Shown: positions 24,072 through 32,706 of the stretch, in pieces
Layout: each line of letters begins with the position of its first letter
Numbering within the stretch: the stretch's first letter is position 1
Assembly: GCA_009692515.1 (NCBI GenBank)
Contig: SHZA01000017.1
Span: forward strand, 1-41,728
Source: Bdellovibrionales bacterium
GTDB lineage: Bacteria > Bdellovibrionota > FAC87 > UBA2466
Direction: 5' to 3'
DNA length: 41,728 bases
Program-made: the position numbers and the translations under genes
The notes under the pieces: generated by a model
What the model was told of the DNA's origin: nothing
Database searches by the model: none
Seen by the model: the letters and a program-made list of their open reading frames with translations, nothing else

Positions 24072-25323
24072 ACCAAACCTTTTCTTCAAGATCCCAATAT
24101 ACCCAGAGACGGTTTCCTTGAGGGGGAAGGGCAATGAAATAGCGTCGACCTCCCTTTTCTGTCCACCATTCTGTCATGAGATTTTCAGTTGAAATGAGTT
24201 TCCAGGATGCTAATGGGTAGCAAATCTTGGGTGGGATAAATAAAAATAGTGGACGATGGGAGGTTGAATAGTGTTTTTCATTTTCCATAAGTGTTGGAAA
24301 TATGACCTCCTGAGGTGGCCAAACGGCCTGCCAAGATCTTTCGGGAAGATAACTCTCCTGCAGTACCGGAAATCCTACCTGAGCTTCACCAAATTTGGCT
24401 CGAAGTTTTGTTAGGTACTCAGCGAGATTAGAAAAAACATCCTCTTTGTTTTCAAAAAGGGAAAGTTGTCCGCGAACATAAGGAATCGTATCTGTGATTA
24501 TGATCTCTAGCCCCTGTAACGGAGAGTCCCAGATAATTTCCGTTAAGAACTCTTTTAGAAGATAAAATAGTGTTTCACTTTCTTGTGTGGGCTCTGAAAG
24601 ACTCCATTTTTTTTCTATTTTATTTCTGGATTCTAAATAAAATTTTAGCTGAAGTGTTTTTACCATTTGAGATCGCCCCTGAAGTCTGACTTTAATGCGA
24701 TCTAAAGGGGGTCTCAAACATTGTAAAAGTGATTCTAGTGACGTGATCTCATCGGTCTCAAGTTTCTCTGTGATGGTTTCTTCGGGAATAAAACAGGGCA
24801 GAATTAATTCTCTTTCTCCTAACACCCAATCCAAAAGAATCACTCCCATTTGCCCAAAACGTAATCCTATTGCGGTGCGACTCAGAGCTATAAAATCGGA
24901 AAGTTTTTTTATTCCTACACGTTTCATAAAACGAATAAGATCTCTACGAGAAGGGGCCTCATCTTCAAGGGTCTGCGGATCACCTATAAACTCAAGACGT
25001 GAAATATCGAGAAGTAAAAGAGTGTCTCGACTTTTTCCTGCAGGAAGAAACACCTCAGGCTGTGTGTGAAAGGCCTTGGCCCATTCACACCGGTCGGTAA
25101 AAACAAATTGGTTGGGTAGATCGAATGACGACGCCAGTTGAGTCGCCTTTAAAAAGAGAATCTCCTCACCCCCAAAAAGCGTTATCGTGGGATCAATATC
25201 TAGATAAAGAGATTCTTTAATGGCATAAACCTTGGGTGTCAGAGAAAGACAGCTTTCGGTAAATGAGGAGAGGGTCTTTGGGAAATAGAGAACCCTTTTT
25301 TTATTTTGTGGTAGTGAGTGCAT
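24049..25323 (-). CDS. imuB: ImuB-like Y-family polymerase homologue (mutasome hub)
   Basis: ImuB proteins are catalytically inactive Y-family relatives that tie DnaE2 and ImuA to the sliding clamp. Here the region SLYLDIDPTITLFGGEEILFLKA matches the family segment with the LFGGEE motif, followed by a helix-hairpin region (MKRVGIKKLSDFIAL) and a little-finger-like domain (about 185-280). A perfect beta-clamp-binding pentapeptide QLSLF lies at residues 286-290, where ImuB normally has it. At 424 residues it is shorter than typical ImuB, mostly because the part before LFGGEE is only about 45 residues instead of about 100, so much of the canonical N-terminal palm is gone. It starts 17 bases after imuA with AGG before ATG 25323. 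Confidence 0.82.
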   Translation of the reverse strand: MHSLPQNKKRVLYFPKTLSSFTESCLSLTPKVYAIKESLYLDIDPTITLFGGEEILFLKATQLASSFDLPNQFVFTDRCEWAKAFHTQPEVFLPAGKSRDTLLLLDISRLEFIGDPQTLEDEAPSRRDLIRFMKRVGIKKLSDFIALSRTAIGLRFGQMGVILLDWVLGERELILPCFIPEETITEKLETDEITSLESLLQCLRPPLDRIKVRLQGRSQMVKTLQLKFYLESRNKIEKKWSLSEPTQESETLFYLLKEFLTEIIWDSPLQGLEIIITDTIPYVRGQLSLFENKEDVFSNLAEYLTKLRAKFGEAQVGFPVLQESYLPERSWQAVWPPQEVIFPTLMENEKHYSTSHRPLFLFIPPKICYPLASWKLISTENLMTEWWTEKGGRRYFIALPPQGNRLWVYWDLEEKVWYAHGTFD

Positions 25324-25340
25324 GGGTACCTAAATAACAC

Positions 25341-25853
25341 CTAGGAGATATCGATACTTTTTGTATTTTCTTGTTTAGCAATCAAAGACGCCTTTAAGGT
25401 CCAGTGAGGCAATTTGTGATCGCTCAAAACAAATACCTTGGCCTTTTTTCGTTCAGAACTAAGTTGAAGTTTTCTTAAATGAGCCGTGGGGCAGATCTTA
25501 GAGGGCCTTAAAAATATAAAGGAGAAAAGTCCGGTTTGGAGGGATTCTAAACCCGTTTTCCAAACCTGTTCTGGGGTGGTGGTTTTGATGATCAGCACTC
25601 TAGAAAGTGGAATTCCTAACGCATGAAGCGCGGGAGGGTAAACCGAGCCTTCATCGGAGATAAAAGCAAAATAGGAAAAGTTAGTATTTAACTGTTTTGA
25701 GGGGGCAGGGGGATCCGCTTTCAGAAAAACTGATAAGCATTCAAACGCCAGATGGGTTTTGGATCCCCCCGGAAGGGATGTGACCTGGGCTAAACCATAA
25801 AAATTTTGTAAAGCCTCTGTACTAATAAAATGGCTAGACAAAACATGTCTCAT
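25341..25853 (-). CDS. imuA: ImuA-like protein of the SOS mutagenesis cassette
   Basis: The RecA-fold accessory protein of the ImuA-ImuB-DnaE2 system. About 170 residues are seen: QVTSLPGGSKTHLAFECLSV resembles a degenerate Walker A loop (GGSKT without the leading Gly), and FSYFAFISDEGSVYPPALHALGIPLSRVLIIKTTTPEQVWKTGLESLQTGLFSFIFL follows the ImuA/SulA-like order (aspartate at the end of a strand, then ALGIPLSRVLII). Position, as first gene before imuB and dnaE2 and divergent from lexA, supports the call strongly although sequence identity alone is weak. I use ATG 25853; a longer frame up to 25907 would run into lexA. No ribosome binding site is seen, so the message may be leaderless. Confidence 0.78.
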   Translation of the reverse strand: MRHVLSSHFISTEALQNFYGLAQVTSLPGGSKTHLAFECLSVFLKADPPAPSKQLNTNFSYFAFISDEGSVYPPALHALGIPLSRVLIIKTTTPEQVWKTGLESLQTGLFSFIFLRPSKICPTAHLRKLQLSSERKKAKVFVLSDHKLPHWTLKASLIAKQENTKSIDIS

Positions 25854-25888
25854 CTGAGTACCATACAGATGTATGGTTAATAGATCAA
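25835..25888. promoter_or_regulatory. Divergent lexA/imuA control region with an 18-bp palindrome (putative LexA operator)
   Basis: ACCATACAGATGTATGGT at 25860-25877 is a palindrome with perfect 8-base arms and a 2-base centre. For lexA, TAGACA (25835-25840), an 18-base spacer and TACCAT (25859-25864) form a possible promoter that would start transcription at about the ATG (25873). For imuA on the other strand, TTGATC (complement of 25883-25888), a 17-base spacer and TATGGT (complement of 25860-25865) do the same for ATG 25853. Each arm thus overlaps one -10 or start, ideal for dual repression. LexA binding is inferred from position; B. bacteriovorus LexA is reported, as I recall, to use a different TTAC-N3-GTAA motif. 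Confidence 0.7.
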
Positions 25889-26508
25889 CTAAAAAAATAC
25901 AACTCACAGAGTCTCAACAGGTCGTTTTTGATTTCATTAAGAGTTTTATTCGGAGCCAATCTGTGCCTCCCTCTTATCGTGAAATACAATCTCACTGTGG
26001 TTATAAAGCGGTCGGCACCGTGCAGGATCATGTGCGAGCCTTGATCGAAAAGGGTTACTTAGAAAAGGCCGAATTACAGGGACAAAGGCGAGTGGCTAGA
26101 GGGTTAATTCCCAAAGGCTTAATCTTAACTGGGGTTAAAAAAATTACAGTTTATGGTGAGATTGCCGCAGGTGGGCCTAGAAATTCGGAACAATTAGAGC
26201 TGGGTGAAATAGTCATTTCGGAGGAATTAGTCCGAGGGGAATGTTTTGCTTTACGAGTGGTGGGCGACAGTATGATCGATGCTGGGATTTTTGAAGGGGA
26301 TCATGTCATTGTTCAGCAAGAGGCTAGAATTAAAGAGGGAGATATTATCGTGGCCTTATTGGAAGGGGAAACGACTGTAAAAAAATATTCGGTAAAGAAT
26401 GGAGAAATATTTCTTGTTCCAGAAAATAAAAAAATGAAACCTATTTCCACCCGCGGAAAAACACTCGAGATTCAAGGGCGTGTGGTAAGTTTACAGAGAA
26501 AGATGTAG
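25873..26508 (+). CDS. lexA: SOS repressor LexA
   Basis: The 211-residue repressor of the DNA-damage response. The N-terminal winged helix includes LTESQQVVFDFIKSF and the recognition part PSYREIQSHCGYKAVGTVQDHVRALIEKGYL. The C-terminal peptidase S24 domain has the self-cleavage bond Ala99-Gly100 (IAAGGP), nucleophile Ser133 (GDSMIDAGIFEGD) and general base Lys170 (ETTVKKY), so RecA-stimulated autocleavage should be intact. The recognition helix text differs from the gammaproteobacterial type, in line with a different operator. ATG 25873 lies inside the palindrome that separates it from imuA, and there is no ribosome binding site, which suggests a leaderless, self-repressed message. Only five bases separate its end from the convergent malic enzyme gene. 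Confidence 0.96.
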   Translation: MVNRSTKKIQLTESQQVVFDFIKSFIRSQSVPPSYREIQSHCGYKAVGTVQDHVRALIEKGYLEKAELQGQRRVARGLIPKGLILTGVKKITVYGEIAAGGPRNSEQLELGEIVISEELVRGECFALRVVGDSMIDAGIFEGDHVIVQQEARIKEGDIIVALLEGETTVKKYSVKNGEIFLVPENKKMKPISTRGKTLEIQGRVVSLQRKM

Positions 26509-26513
26509 TCCCC

Positions 26514-28811
26514 TTAATAAAACATATTTTGAATCTCTAGTACTGTGATAATTGCCATGTTTACAATCTCATCCACATCGGCAGAACGTTGCAGGACATT
26601 AATTGGCTTATTCATTCCAATTAATATAGGTCCAATGGCTTCGACTCCCGCTAGGCGCTGCATGAGTTTGTAACAAATATTGGCCGATTGCAGATCGGGA
26701 AAAATGAGAACATTGGCGCCACCTTTTATTTGGCAAAAGGGAAATGACTCGGCCATGATTTCAGGATTCACTGCCGTATCGGCCTGCATTTCACCATCGA
26801 TTAAAATATCGGGACGTCTTTGCCTAACAATCTCTGTTGCTTTTCTAACTTTAATTGAGAGCGGATGATTGTTGCTGCCAAAATTACTGAAAGACAGCAT
26901 GGCAACTCTAGGTTCGATATCAAAAAATCTCGCCTCCTCAGCACAACAGATCGCAATGTCGGCCAAATGTTCTGCGGAGGGTTCAATATTAACTGTGGTG
27001 TCTCCAAAGAATAAAATTTTATCTTTGAAAAGCATCATGTAGACGCCAGCAATGGTGATGTCCTCTCTCGCGCCTACCGTTTGTAGAAAAGGACGGATAG
27101 TATCGGGATAACTTTGAGTGACTCCACTTAAAATCCCATCGGCATCGCCCTTTTTTACCATCATTGAGCCATAGTAATTTTCATTTTTCATCAGTGAAAA
27201 ACATTGATCTTTTGTTAATCCCTTTCGCTGCCTTACCTGCCATAGATCTAGGGCATAAGACTCTCTTTTTCCTGAGGTGGAGGGCTGAATAATTTCAGCC
27301 GATTTTACAGCCTCTAGGCCTAGTTTTTCAATGGCCTCAACAATTCGCTGCGAATTGCCCAAAAGAATCGGTCTTGCAATATCCTCTTGAATAATAATTT
27401 CACAGGCTCTTAAAATTTTTGAGTTGGAGCCCTCTGGAAAAACAATAGAGGGCAGATTTTGAGGAGAATCTCCTTCGATTCGTATTATTTTATCTTTAAT
27501 AGAACGAACAAAACTTTGTCTTACGCCAAGTCTTTTTTCTAATTCGGAACGATACAGATCGAGATCAATTTGGATTTGTGCCACCCCCGATTTCATAGCG
27601 GCTTCGGCCACAGCTGGCGTCACCCATAAAAGAACTCTAGAATCAAAGGGCTTCGGGATAATATAGTCGGGTCCAAATTTAAATCTTTTTCCACCGTAGG
27701 CTTTGATCACCTGATCTGTAACATCCTCTTTAGCCAATTTTGCTAAGGCTCTAACTGCAGCAAGCTTCATCTCTTCATTGATAGATTTTGCTCGAACATC
27801 CAAAGCCCCTCTGAAAATAAAGGGAAATCCCAGTACGTTATTAACCTGATTAGGAAAGTCGGAACGACCGGTCGCCATGATAAGATCATCGCGAACCGAA
27901 ACAGCATCGGTGTAGGTAATTTCAGGATCGGGATTAGCCATGGCAAACACAATAGGTTTCGGTCCCATGGAAAGAACCATGTCCTTGGTGACTGCACCCG
28001 CCACCGACACTCCCACAAAGACATCAGCCCCTTTTAAGGCCTCAGCTAAGGTTCTGAGTTTCGATTGGGTGGCAAAAAAAGCCTTGTACTTATTCATTCC
28101 CTTTTCACGGCCCTCGTAAATAACTCCATTAGAGTCGCACATGATCAGATTTTCTTTTTTTACACCCAGACTCAGGTAAAGTTTTGCACAGGAAATAGCG
28201 GCCGCACCACCGCCACTAAAAACTATTTTTACCTCATCTACCTTTTTCTCAACCAATTCTAAAGCATTGATAAAGGCCGCGCCTGAGATAATCGCGGTGC
28301 CATGTTGGTCGTCATGAAATACAGGAATGTCCATTAACTCTTTAAGTTGTTCCTCGATATAAAAACATTCAGGGGCCTTAATATCCTCTAAATTAATACC
28401 TCCAAAAGTGGGACCTAAGAGTTTTACGCAATTGATAAATTCATCAGGATTCTCAGTGCCCACCTCAATATCAAAGACGTCAATGTCGGCAAATTGTTTA
28501 AACAGAACTCCCTTGCCCTCCATCACCGGCTTTGAGGCCGCGGCTCCTAAATTTCCTAAACCTAAAACGGCCGTTCCATTGGTAACCACCGCAACTAAAT
28601 TCCCTTTGGCCGTATATTTATAGACGTCACCTGGAGTTTTAAAAATTTCGATACAGGGTTGAGCGACTCCAGGAGTATAAGCCAGAGAGAGATCTCTCTG
28701 CGTCTTTACCGACTTTGTGCTAATGACCTCTATTTTTCCAGGTCGTCCCAGAGAATGATAGTCTAGTGCTTCTTTGTGGTTATCTTTGGTATTGTCTTTT
28801 GGAGTTGTCAT
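26514..28811 (-). CDS. maeB: NADP-dependent malic enzyme with C-terminal phosphotransacetylase-like domain
   Basis: The 765-residue fusion matches MaeB. Residues about 1-430 are malic enzyme: [59 protein letters not shown], and the nucleotide-binding [19 protein letters not shown]. Residues about 440-765 resemble phosphate acetyltransferase ([58 protein letters not shown]), a domain usually regulatory or oligomerising in MaeB and responding to acetyl-CoA. It converts malate to pyruvate with NADPH. Start ATG 28811; the ribosome binding site is weak (CCAGG adjacent to the ATG). It ends 5 bases from lexA, leaving no room for a conventional terminator. Confidence 0.95.
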   Translation of the reverse strand: MTTPKDNTKDNHKEALDYHSLGRPGKIEVISTKSVKTQRDLSLAYTPGVAQPCIEIFKTPGDVYKYTAKGNLVAVVTNGTAVLGLGNLGAAASKPVMEGKGVLFKQFADIDVFDIEVGTENPDEFINCVKLLGPTFGGINLEDIKAPECFYIEEQLKELMDIPVFHDDQHGTAIISGAAFINALELVEKKVDEVKIVFSGGGAAAISCAKLYLSLGVKKENLIMCDSNGVIYEGREKGMNKYKAFFATQSKLRTLAEALKGADVFVGVSVAGAVTKDMVLSMGPKPIVFAMANPDPEITYTDAVSVRDDLIMATGRSDFPNQVNNVLGFPFIFRGALDVRAKSINEEMKLAAVRALAKLAKEDVTDQVIKAYGGKRFKFGPDYIIPKPFDSRVLLWVTPAVAEAAMKSGVAQIQIDLDLYRSELEKRLGVRQSFVRSIKDKIIRIEGDSPQNLPSIVFPEGSNSKILRACEIIIQEDIARPILLGNSQRIVEAIEKLGLEAVKSAEIIQPSTSGKRESYALDLWQVRQRKGLTKDQCFSLMKNENYYGSMMVKKGDADGILSGVTQSYPDTIRPFLQTVGAREDITIAGVYMMLFKDKILFFGDTTVNIEPSAEHLADIAICCAEEARFFDIEPRVAMLSFSNFGSNNHPLSIKVRKATEIVRQRRPDILIDGEMQADTAVNPEIMAESFPFCQIKGGANVLIFPDLQSANICYKLMQRLAGVEAIGPILIGMNKPINVLQRSADVDEIVNMAIITVLEIQNMFY

Positions 28812-28846
28812 CCTGGCATAATAGATCAGAGAGATAATTCTGACTA

Positions 28847-29431
28847 CTAAGGATTGATAGCTGCTCTCGAATAGTGGGTATTTAGGGCAATATCGATCAC
28901 AAGACGTCCCTCATTTTGTTTAGGCTGGTGCGCATAGAAAGCACTAGTGTCCCTTAAAATCATTTCAATCGCCGTATCCCCTTCCTCAATAGGTGGGTAG
29001 GAGATTACCTCTGAAACTAGATAGCTTTTTTTAGCCATTTTTTGGAGAGTAGGTTTATCTAAATTGTTTTTATAGATACCCTTAAGTGTAATAATGATTT
29101 TTGCAGGCTGTAGTGTTTGAGGCATGCCCTCTGCATTTTTGATCTTTTCAGCCTTGAGATAACGAACCTGAAATTGTGGAGCCACCGCACCTACTATGCG
29201 GGTGGTAGCATCTGAAAAATCAAAAACCCATCTCTCAAAACCCTCTCTTTTATGTTTTGAAAATCTAAGTGCCTCTAAATTGGCCCTTACCGATTTGCCC
29301 CCTTCAAAAATACCATCGGTGAGATAGTGGTGAGAGGCTTGTCTGGGAATGGATAGGGAGAGAGAGGGTCCGAGAGATCCTAGTAGATTCAAACTAACAA
29401 ATAATAAACTCAATACGATAAATGGGTTCAT
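28847..29431 (-). CDS. Exported protein of unknown function (AMIN-like beta-sandwich)
   Basis: The 194-residue product has a signal peptide ([18 protein letters not shown]). The mature part alternates beta-strands: [34 protein letters not shown], and a closing [11 protein letters not shown]. The spacing of a first strand with FxFSD, an internal paired strand and a closing GRLVIDI strand is reminiscent of AMIN domains, which anchor periplasmic enzymes to the cell wall; this is a fold-level guess. It begins 12 bases after the end of mutY on the same strand, so is probably co-transcribed, but it has no good ribosome binding site before ATG 29431. Confidence 0.6.
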   Translation of the reverse strand: MNPFIVLSLLFVSLNLLGSLGPSLSLSIPRQASHHYLTDGIFEGGKSVRANLEALRFSKHKREGFERWVFDFSDATTRIVGAVAPQFQVRYLKAEKIKNAEGMPQTLQPAKIIITLKGIYKNNLDKPTLQKMAKKSYLVSEVISYPPIEEGDTAIEMILRDTSAFYAHQPKQNEGRLVIDIALNTHYSRAAINP

Positions 29432-29443
29432 AAGAAAATACTA

Positions 29444-30484
29444 TCACAAGGGTAACTGCCTAAAAATCTTTTTTGCAAGCGAGGATAAAGGAAGTTCTGC
29501 TATGGCGGGTAGTGATAGCCATTTTCCTTTAATCCCCAATAGCTCCTTTTTTGTATTTATGAGAAAAGGGGCCATGCGAATTTTATGATGTGTCACTGAA
29601 TGCTGCACGTGGTTAAGGGGTTTTAGTAATAGATCTTTTCCTATTTTAGCATGAAGTAGTTGAGGTGCCATTTCCCATGAATTAGGTAGAGATTTTTCTA
29701 TCGACGGGAAATCCCATAATCCCTCCCACCAAGGGGTGTTTACATTTTGTTTTACAAAGTAAAGATCGGGTCCTTGTTTTTTTTGTTGATAAAAGATAAT
29801 TCCAATCCAATGAAGTTCTAGTGTTTGTTTTCTTGGTTTTGAAACGGGAAGTTTCTTTTGTAGTCCCTTTTCAAAGGCCACACAGTTTTTTGAAATGGGG
29901 CATTGATGGCATAACGGAATGCCTTTGTGACAAATTAAGGCACCTAGTTCCATTAAGGCCTGATTATGAATTCTAGGAGACTCCGCCTTTTTGACCCACT
30001 CGGAGGCCCTCTCCCAAAAAAGTTTCTGAGCGGTAGAGGTTTGAATGGCCGATCCGATTCCAAAATATCTCGCAAAAACTCTCTGTACATTACCGTCGAC
30101 AAGAGCTTCAGGCAGATCGAAAGCAATGCTAAGAATGGCTCCCGCAGTATAGGGACCAATTCCAGGGACCTCTAGAATTTCAGAGCGGGTTTTAGGGAAA
30201 TCGCCCCCTTTTGCTATTAAATATTGGGCCCCCAATCGTAAATTTTTGGCTCGTCGATAGTAACCCAGTCCCGACCAGAGAGTTAATACCTCCTGTTCTG
30301 TCGATTGTGCGAGCGATGATAAGGTCGGAAATCTTTTGAGAAATCTTTCGTAATAATCGATGACCGTTGCAACCTGGGTTTGTTGAAGCATGATTTCAGA
30401 AACCCAAATACGATAAGGGTCATGATCTTTTCGCCAGGGGAGATCTCGTCTCTTTTTTAAAAACCACAGGCTCAAAGCCTTCAC
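29444..30484 (-). CDS. mutY: A/G-specific adenine DNA glycosylase MutY
   Basis: Removes adenine mispaired with 8-oxoguanine. Motifs: WRKDHDPYRIWVSEIMLQQTQV (catalytic Glu in SEIMLQQT), the helix-hairpin-helix LEVPGIGPYTAGAI followed by catalytic Asp in ALVDGNVQRV, and the Fe-S cluster Cys set C-x6-C-x2-C-x5-C (CHKGIPLCHQCPISKNC). The C-terminal NUDIX-like 8-oxoG recognition domain follows (about residues 225-345), with HSVTHHKIRM. GTG 30484 is preferred because AGGAG lies 8 bases upstream; the in-frame GTG at 30493 nearly overlaps that site. Together with mutL, this is the second oxidative/mismatch repair gene in the window. Downstream is a co-oriented exported protein. Confidence 0.95.
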   Translation of the reverse strand: MKALSLWFLKKRRDLPWRKDHDPYRIWVSEIMLQQTQVATVIDYYERFLKRFPTLSSLAQSTEQEVLTLWSGLGYYRRAKNLRLGAQYLIAKGGDFPKTRSEILEVPGIGPYTAGAILSIAFDLPEALVDGNVQRVFARYFGIGSAIQTSTAQKLFWERASEWVKKAESPRIHNQALMELGALICHKGIPLCHQCPISKNCVAFEKGLQKKLPVSKPRKQTLELHWIGIIFYQQKKQGPDLYFVKQNVNTPWWEGLWDFPSIEKSLPNSWEMAPQLLHAKIGKDLLLKPLNHVQHSVTHHKIRMAPFLINTKKELLGIKGKWLSLPAIAELPLSSLAKKIFRQLPL

Positions 30485-30580
30485 GACAGCCACTCCTAAA
30501 ATTGTTTTAATTGTGAGCGATAAACTTCTAAAGGGACAAATTGAAGGTAATAGAAGGTAATGGAAGGTGTCAAAAGATTA

Positions 30581-30607
30581 GGGTGAGGTACCGATATTAC
30601 CTCACCC
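30581..30607 (-). terminator. Strong hairpin terminator after the FKBP gene
   Basis: GGGTGAGGTA (30581-30590) and TACCTCACCC (30598-30607) form a perfect 10-bp stem with a 7-base loop, 12 bases past the fkpA-like stop. On the minus strand it is followed by TAATCTTTTG, a modest U-tract. It also separates this unit from mutY. Confidence 0.7.
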
Positions 30608-30619
30608 CTAAAGTTAAAC

Positions 30620-31087
30620 TTAATTTTTTGCGACTTCGAGCAATTCAACCTCAAAAACTAAAGTAGCATTTGGAGGAATAGTTCCACCAGCTCCATTAGC
30701 TCCGTAGCCCATTTCAGAGGGAATTATAAGTTTGCGTTTTCCGCCTACCTTCATTCCAGCCACGCCCGTATCCCATCCCTTGATCACTTGGCCTTGACCC
30801 AAGGTGAAGCTAAAAGGCTCACCACGATCTAAAGAGGAATCAAACTTAGTTCCGTTAGTTAAGCACCCTGTGTAATGCACCTTAACGACAGAACCGGCTT
30901 TGGCCTCTTTGCCCTTTCCTTTTTTAAGATCGGTTTTAATTAGGGTAGTAACGTCCTTCTCAGTTTTGCAGGAGGCGACAGCTTTAGGTGCGTCTACGGC
31001 GATGGTATTAAAGCCGCTTAGCATTGCTACCACAACAAATTTTGAAAAAAACGGAGCCCATGTATTTCTTAATGTGTGTTTGTTCAT
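30620..31087 (-). CDS. Exported FKBP-type peptidyl-prolyl isomerase
   Basis: The 155-residue protein has an N-terminal export signal ([21 protein letters not shown]) and a full FKBP domain: [62 protein letters not shown] and [18 protein letters not shown]. Active-site residues (Tyr in VHYTG, Asp in FDSS, Trp in GWD, Tyr in GYG) are all present, so prolyl isomerase activity is expected, likely in the periplasm for protein folding. Two extra Cys (SCKTEKD, TGCLT) could form a disulfide. It is a single-gene unit with a strong terminator downstream and a 231-base gap upstream. Confidence 0.9.
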   Translation of the reverse strand: MNKHTLRNTWAPFFSKFVVVAMLSGFNTIAVDAPKAVASCKTEKDVTTLIKTDLKKGKGKEAKAGSVVKVHYTGCLTNGTKFDSSLDRGEPFSFTLGQGQVIKGWDTGVAGMKVGGKRKLIIPSEMGYGANGAGGTIPPNATLVFEVELLEVAKN

Positions 31088-31318
31088 GGTTGGAATTATG
31101 AAATAACTTATTAATTGAGTAAAGATAAAATTAAGAGGGGCTGAATTAGGCTATTTCTTAATGGAAACCGACCCATTTGCTTTCTTTTTATTAGTTCGGT
31201 GAACTCACCTATTATTTAGATCTGGGTATGGAACTTTGCTTTAAAATATGAGATCCTAAGATCTACCTTCTGTTTTTTAAAAAAAATAAATTCAAAATGT
31301 TAATTTTAAAGGGGCTTT

Positions 31319-32593
31319 ATGCAATTACGGCAGCTTGGCTTGGTATTGTGCGTTACTACCTTATCGGCATTTTCTTTAGAAATGAAAATTGAGGAGGTGT
31401 CTCTTCGTTTACGAGATGGATGGCAGTTGCATCAGGAGGCAAAGGACAGGGAGACTCAGCTTTTAGGCTTTCTGAATGGAGACAATTATCTTCAAATATA
31501 TGTGCGTCCGCTATCGTCATCGAACGAGGGTTCTTTAGTGGAGATCGCTGGCGCTAAAGTAGTTAAGCAATATGATTTTCCTATTCGAACCCATTTAAAT
31601 TGGAACATAAAGGAGACGATTAAAGATACCGTCCCGGCGAATATTGCCGTTAGCAAATCAAAAAACTTTGATTACGTGATTGTGGCAAGAGGCCTTACCT
31701 CTGAAATGAGCTCTCAAATTCTTAGAGAGGCTTTATTGGGAATTGCGTTATTAACTAAGAGCACAAGATCCCTGACAGGCCCCGATTATTCTGGAAAAAA
31801 ATATTACGTGGGCTTTGGAGATTATTTGAGTGGTTCGATGGGGAATGAGGTGAAATATGACATTGCCCATACTCACGATATCTTCACAAAAGAGATAGGT
31901 GGCGGTTATTTGGGCGCCAAAATACACGGTTCCGAAATTGAGGAGATTGATCTGACTAAGAAATGGATTGAACTTAAAAAGCTCATGACCGAAAAGGATA
32001 TGTTTGTTCAATATTCAAGTGGGCATGGCAGTACGACAGGGCTAATGTTTGGCCCCACCTATAATGAAATTCGGGACAATGCTCTTTCCTATCCTTCCAA
32101 AGAGATTATTATTTTTACCATGTCGTGCTACTCAGGAAATCTTGTGGAATCATTCAATAAGAAAAAATTGGAGTGGCAAGATTGGCAATCTAAAGGCCGT
32201 ACCTTAATGGTGATGTCCTCAAGTCGCTCTAGCGAAACCTCCAGCACCGGTCCAGGAACCGATTCGGAGGAGCCTGACGGCCCAGAGGGAAGCGCAGGAA
32301 GTGCCTTTGGTCATGCTCTTTGGAAATCTTTAATAGGTCATGCTGATGGTGCTGTGGATGGAATTAAAGACCACTTTATTTCCCTAGCGGAACTACGTGA
32401 TCACACGATCAAAATTACCGAGGAGGTAGGCGGACACACCCCCTCAATCACTGGGGCCTATAACGGTAATCTTTTAATGGTCAAGGTGCCCTCCCAGGCC
32501 TTTGTGGATTCTCTTTCTGGAGGAACAGAAAACCTATCGAACGACGAAATCCTAGAGAAAATTAGAGCTCTAGATGCCCAATGGCATTTATAA
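31319..32593 (+). CDS. Secreted caspase-like (clan CD) cysteine peptidase
   Basis: The 424-residue product has a signal peptide (LGLVLCVTTLSAFS). Residues about 155-400 form a caspase-like domain: a first strand KYYVGFGD, then MFVQYSSGHGSTTG with His236 and IIIFTMSCYSGNLVE with Cys270. The pattern S-x-G-H-G followed about 30 residues later by D/S-C-Y-S-G is the catalytic dyad of clan CD (metacaspase/C14/C13-like). Between dyad and C-terminus lies a Ser/Glu/Gly-rich loop (SSETSSTGPGTDSEEPDGPE), a likely processing or flexible segment. Residues 20-150 form an N-terminal domain of unknown type. AAGGGG lies 4 bases before ATG 31319. Substrate and biological target are unknown; export is inferred. 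Confidence 0.78.
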   Translation: MQLRQLGLVLCVTTLSAFSLEMKIEEVSLRLRDGWQLHQEAKDRETQLLGFLNGDNYLQIYVRPLSSSNEGSLVEIAGAKVVKQYDFPIRTHLNWNIKETIKDTVPANIAVSKSKNFDYVIVARGLTSEMSSQILREALLGIALLTKSTRSLTGPDYSGKKYYVGFGDYLSGSMGNEVKYDIAHTHDIFTKEIGGGYLGAKIHGSEIEEIDLTKKWIELKKLMTEKDMFVQYSSGHGSTTGLMFGPTYNEIRDNALSYPSKEIIIFTMSCYSGNLVESFNKKKLEWQDWQSKGRTLMVMSSSRSSETSSTGPGTDSEEPDGPEGSAGSAFGHALWKSLIGHADGAVDGIKDHFISLAELRDHTIKITEEVGGHTPSITGAYNGNLLMVKVPSQAFVDSLSGGTENLSNDEILEKIRALDAQWHL

Positions 32594-32648
32594 GGATCGA
32601 TCTAGTCACTCATTTCGATGGTCAAAATGAAGGTTGAATCCTACCTTG

Positions 32649-32700
32649 CCTAGGGTGGATATCGTCGTTAGTATTGACGATAACAAAAGATATCCTAGGG
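32649..32700 (+). promoter_or_regulatory. Nested inverted repeats in the leader of the YeiH gene
   Basis: Two mutually exclusive stems overlap: TATCGTC (32660-32666) with GACGATA (32676-32682), and GGATATC (32657-32663) with GATATCC (32689-32695). Two copies of CCTAGGG (32649-32655, 32694-32700) flank the set. The second stem and repeat end next to the likely ribosome binding site (AGGG) of the GTG at 32707, so pairing could hide it. It may act as an RNA switch or as a DNA operator. Confidence 0.45.
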
Positions 32701-32706
32701 AATATA

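Noticed and set aside
27866..27873. GACCGGTC inside maeB matching the palindrome at 11646-11653
   Set aside because: An 8-base palindrome inside a conserved coding region is expected by chance and is not near a promoter.
30543..30568. Short tandem GAAGGTAAT units between mutY and the FKBP gene
   Set aside because: Only two exact copies and a partial third; likely simple sequence beside the terminator.
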